Positions 6,366 through 6,695 of a DNA stretch of 6,695 nucleotides are shown one piece after another. The number at the start of each line of letters is the position of its first letter. Position 1 is the stretch's first letter. Below the pieces are notes generated by a model. That model was not told where the DNA came from. It saw only the letters and a list, made by a program, of their open reading frames with translations, and made no database searches. The position numbers and the translations under genes were made by a program. This DNA comes from a bacterium (GTDB lineage: Bacteria > SZUA-79 > Acidulodesulfobacterales > Acidulodesulfobacteraceae), in NCBI GenBank assembly GCA_021799935.1, contig JAJYZM010000058.1, forward strand, positions 1 to 6,695. Reading direction: 5' to 3'.

Positions 6366-6695
6366 CTAAACCCCTCCTTTTAAGAATTTCTTTAGCATGC
6401 CCCAGCGCCGCTTCCCCGCTTGAATCTCCGGATAACATTCTTGCAGTTTCGGCGACTCTTTCTTCCGGAGAGAGGCTTTTAATTCTGGTATAAGTTTTTC
6501 CGCCCTCTATTTCCTTGTAAACGAAAAAATGCTTATCGGCAAACGAAGATACCTGCGCAAGATGCGTTATAAGAATCACCTGATTAACCGCCGAAATGGC
6601 TTTAAGCGCTTCCCCCACAAAATTGGCTACGTCCCCGCCTATTCCGGCATCTATCTCGTCGAATACGAAAGACGCGGCATCCTTTTTTTTATTAA
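6358..6695 (-). CDS. recN: DNA repair protein RecN, C-terminal part (cut by window edge)
   Basis: About 112 C-terminal residues of RecN, an SMC-like ATPase that acts early in double-strand-break repair. The gene enters from the right edge, and its 5' end and Walker A lie outside. An open frame to the window edge shows that the GTG at 6616-6618 is internal. Upstream of it the frame reads the Walker B block SFVFDEIDAGIGGDVANF (from about 6674 down to 6619). Further along come VILITHLAQVSSFADKHFFV with the switch His, the KSLSPEERVAETARMLSG stretch and the C-terminal HAKEIL helix, all as expected for RecN. It stops with TAA at 6358-6360, overlapping the acetyltransferase start. An A8 run (6683-6690) lies just before Walker B. 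Confidence 0.96.
   Translation of the reverse strand, partial: NKKKDAASFVFDEIDAGIGGDVANFVGEALKAISAVNQVILITHLAQVSSFADKHFFVYKEIEGGKTYTRIKSLSPEERVAETARMLSGDSSGEAALGHAKEILKRRGLVV
6373..6381 (-). promoter_or_regulatory. Ribosome binding site supporting the TTG start of the acetyltransferase
   Basis: The minus strand reads AAAAGGAGG, a strong SD, with 7 nt to TTG at 6363-6365. It lies inside the recN reading frame, where it encodes Lys-Arg-Arg, so coding constraint may contribute. It still explains how an N-terminally extended protein could start from TTG. Confidence 0.65.

Noticed and set aside
6616..6618. GTG as the start of a short separate gene at the right edge
   Set aside because: The frame stays open to the window edge and encodes the RecN Walker B block just upstream, so the GTG is internal.
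1..6695. Mobile element, CRISPR array, defence island, tRNA or riboswitch
   Set aside because: I saw no direct repeat arrays, transposase or integrase coding, tRNA-like folds or long structured leaders. Every stretch over about 115 nt is accounted for by housekeeping genes.

Overview
This window looks like a chromosomal housekeeping segment of an AT-rich Gram-negative bacterium. All seven genes lie on the minus strand, so transcription runs from high to low coordinates: recN (3' end only), a GNAT acetyltransferase, a rhodanese-domain protein, a PpsR/DUF299 kinase-pyrophosphorylase, a TldE/PmbA-type protein, secA, and argJ (5' end only). I recognise no mobile element, CRISPR array, tRNA or rRNA. 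The gene content (short ArgA-like GNAT, DUF299 protein, secA followed by argJ) resembles Deltaproteobacteria/Desulfobacterota. That placement is inference from family resemblance and is not firm.

Layout by region: recN and the acetyltransferase gene overlap by 8 nt, and the acetyltransferase start is a TTG whose Shine-Dalgarno (SD) sequence lies inside the recN coding end. A 114-nt spacer follows (5586-5699). It holds a small inverted repeat, a near-consensus sigma70 promoter (TAGACA, 17 nt, TATAAT) and an A-rich leader with an SD. From there rhodanese, PpsR-like, tldE, secA and argJ follow with gaps of 7 nt, 48 nt and 16 nt and then a 17-nt overlap, so they probably form one operon. There is no gene-free stretch longer than 300 bases and no convincing intrinsic terminator.

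Functionally the genes are mixed: DNA repair (RecN), arginine biosynthesis (ArgJ and probably the ArgA-like GNAT), control of PEP/pyruvate interconversion (PpsR-like), sulfur-transfer or thiol chemistry (rhodanese), peptide processing (TldE) and protein export (SecA). I see no evidence for a new defence or mobile system. The points most worth a second look are a corrected TTG start for secA, an atypical acetyl-CoA loop and acidic insertion in the GNAT protein, a substitution in the SecA two-helix finger, several A8-A9 tracts inside coding sequence, and the grouping of five genes behind one clear promoter.
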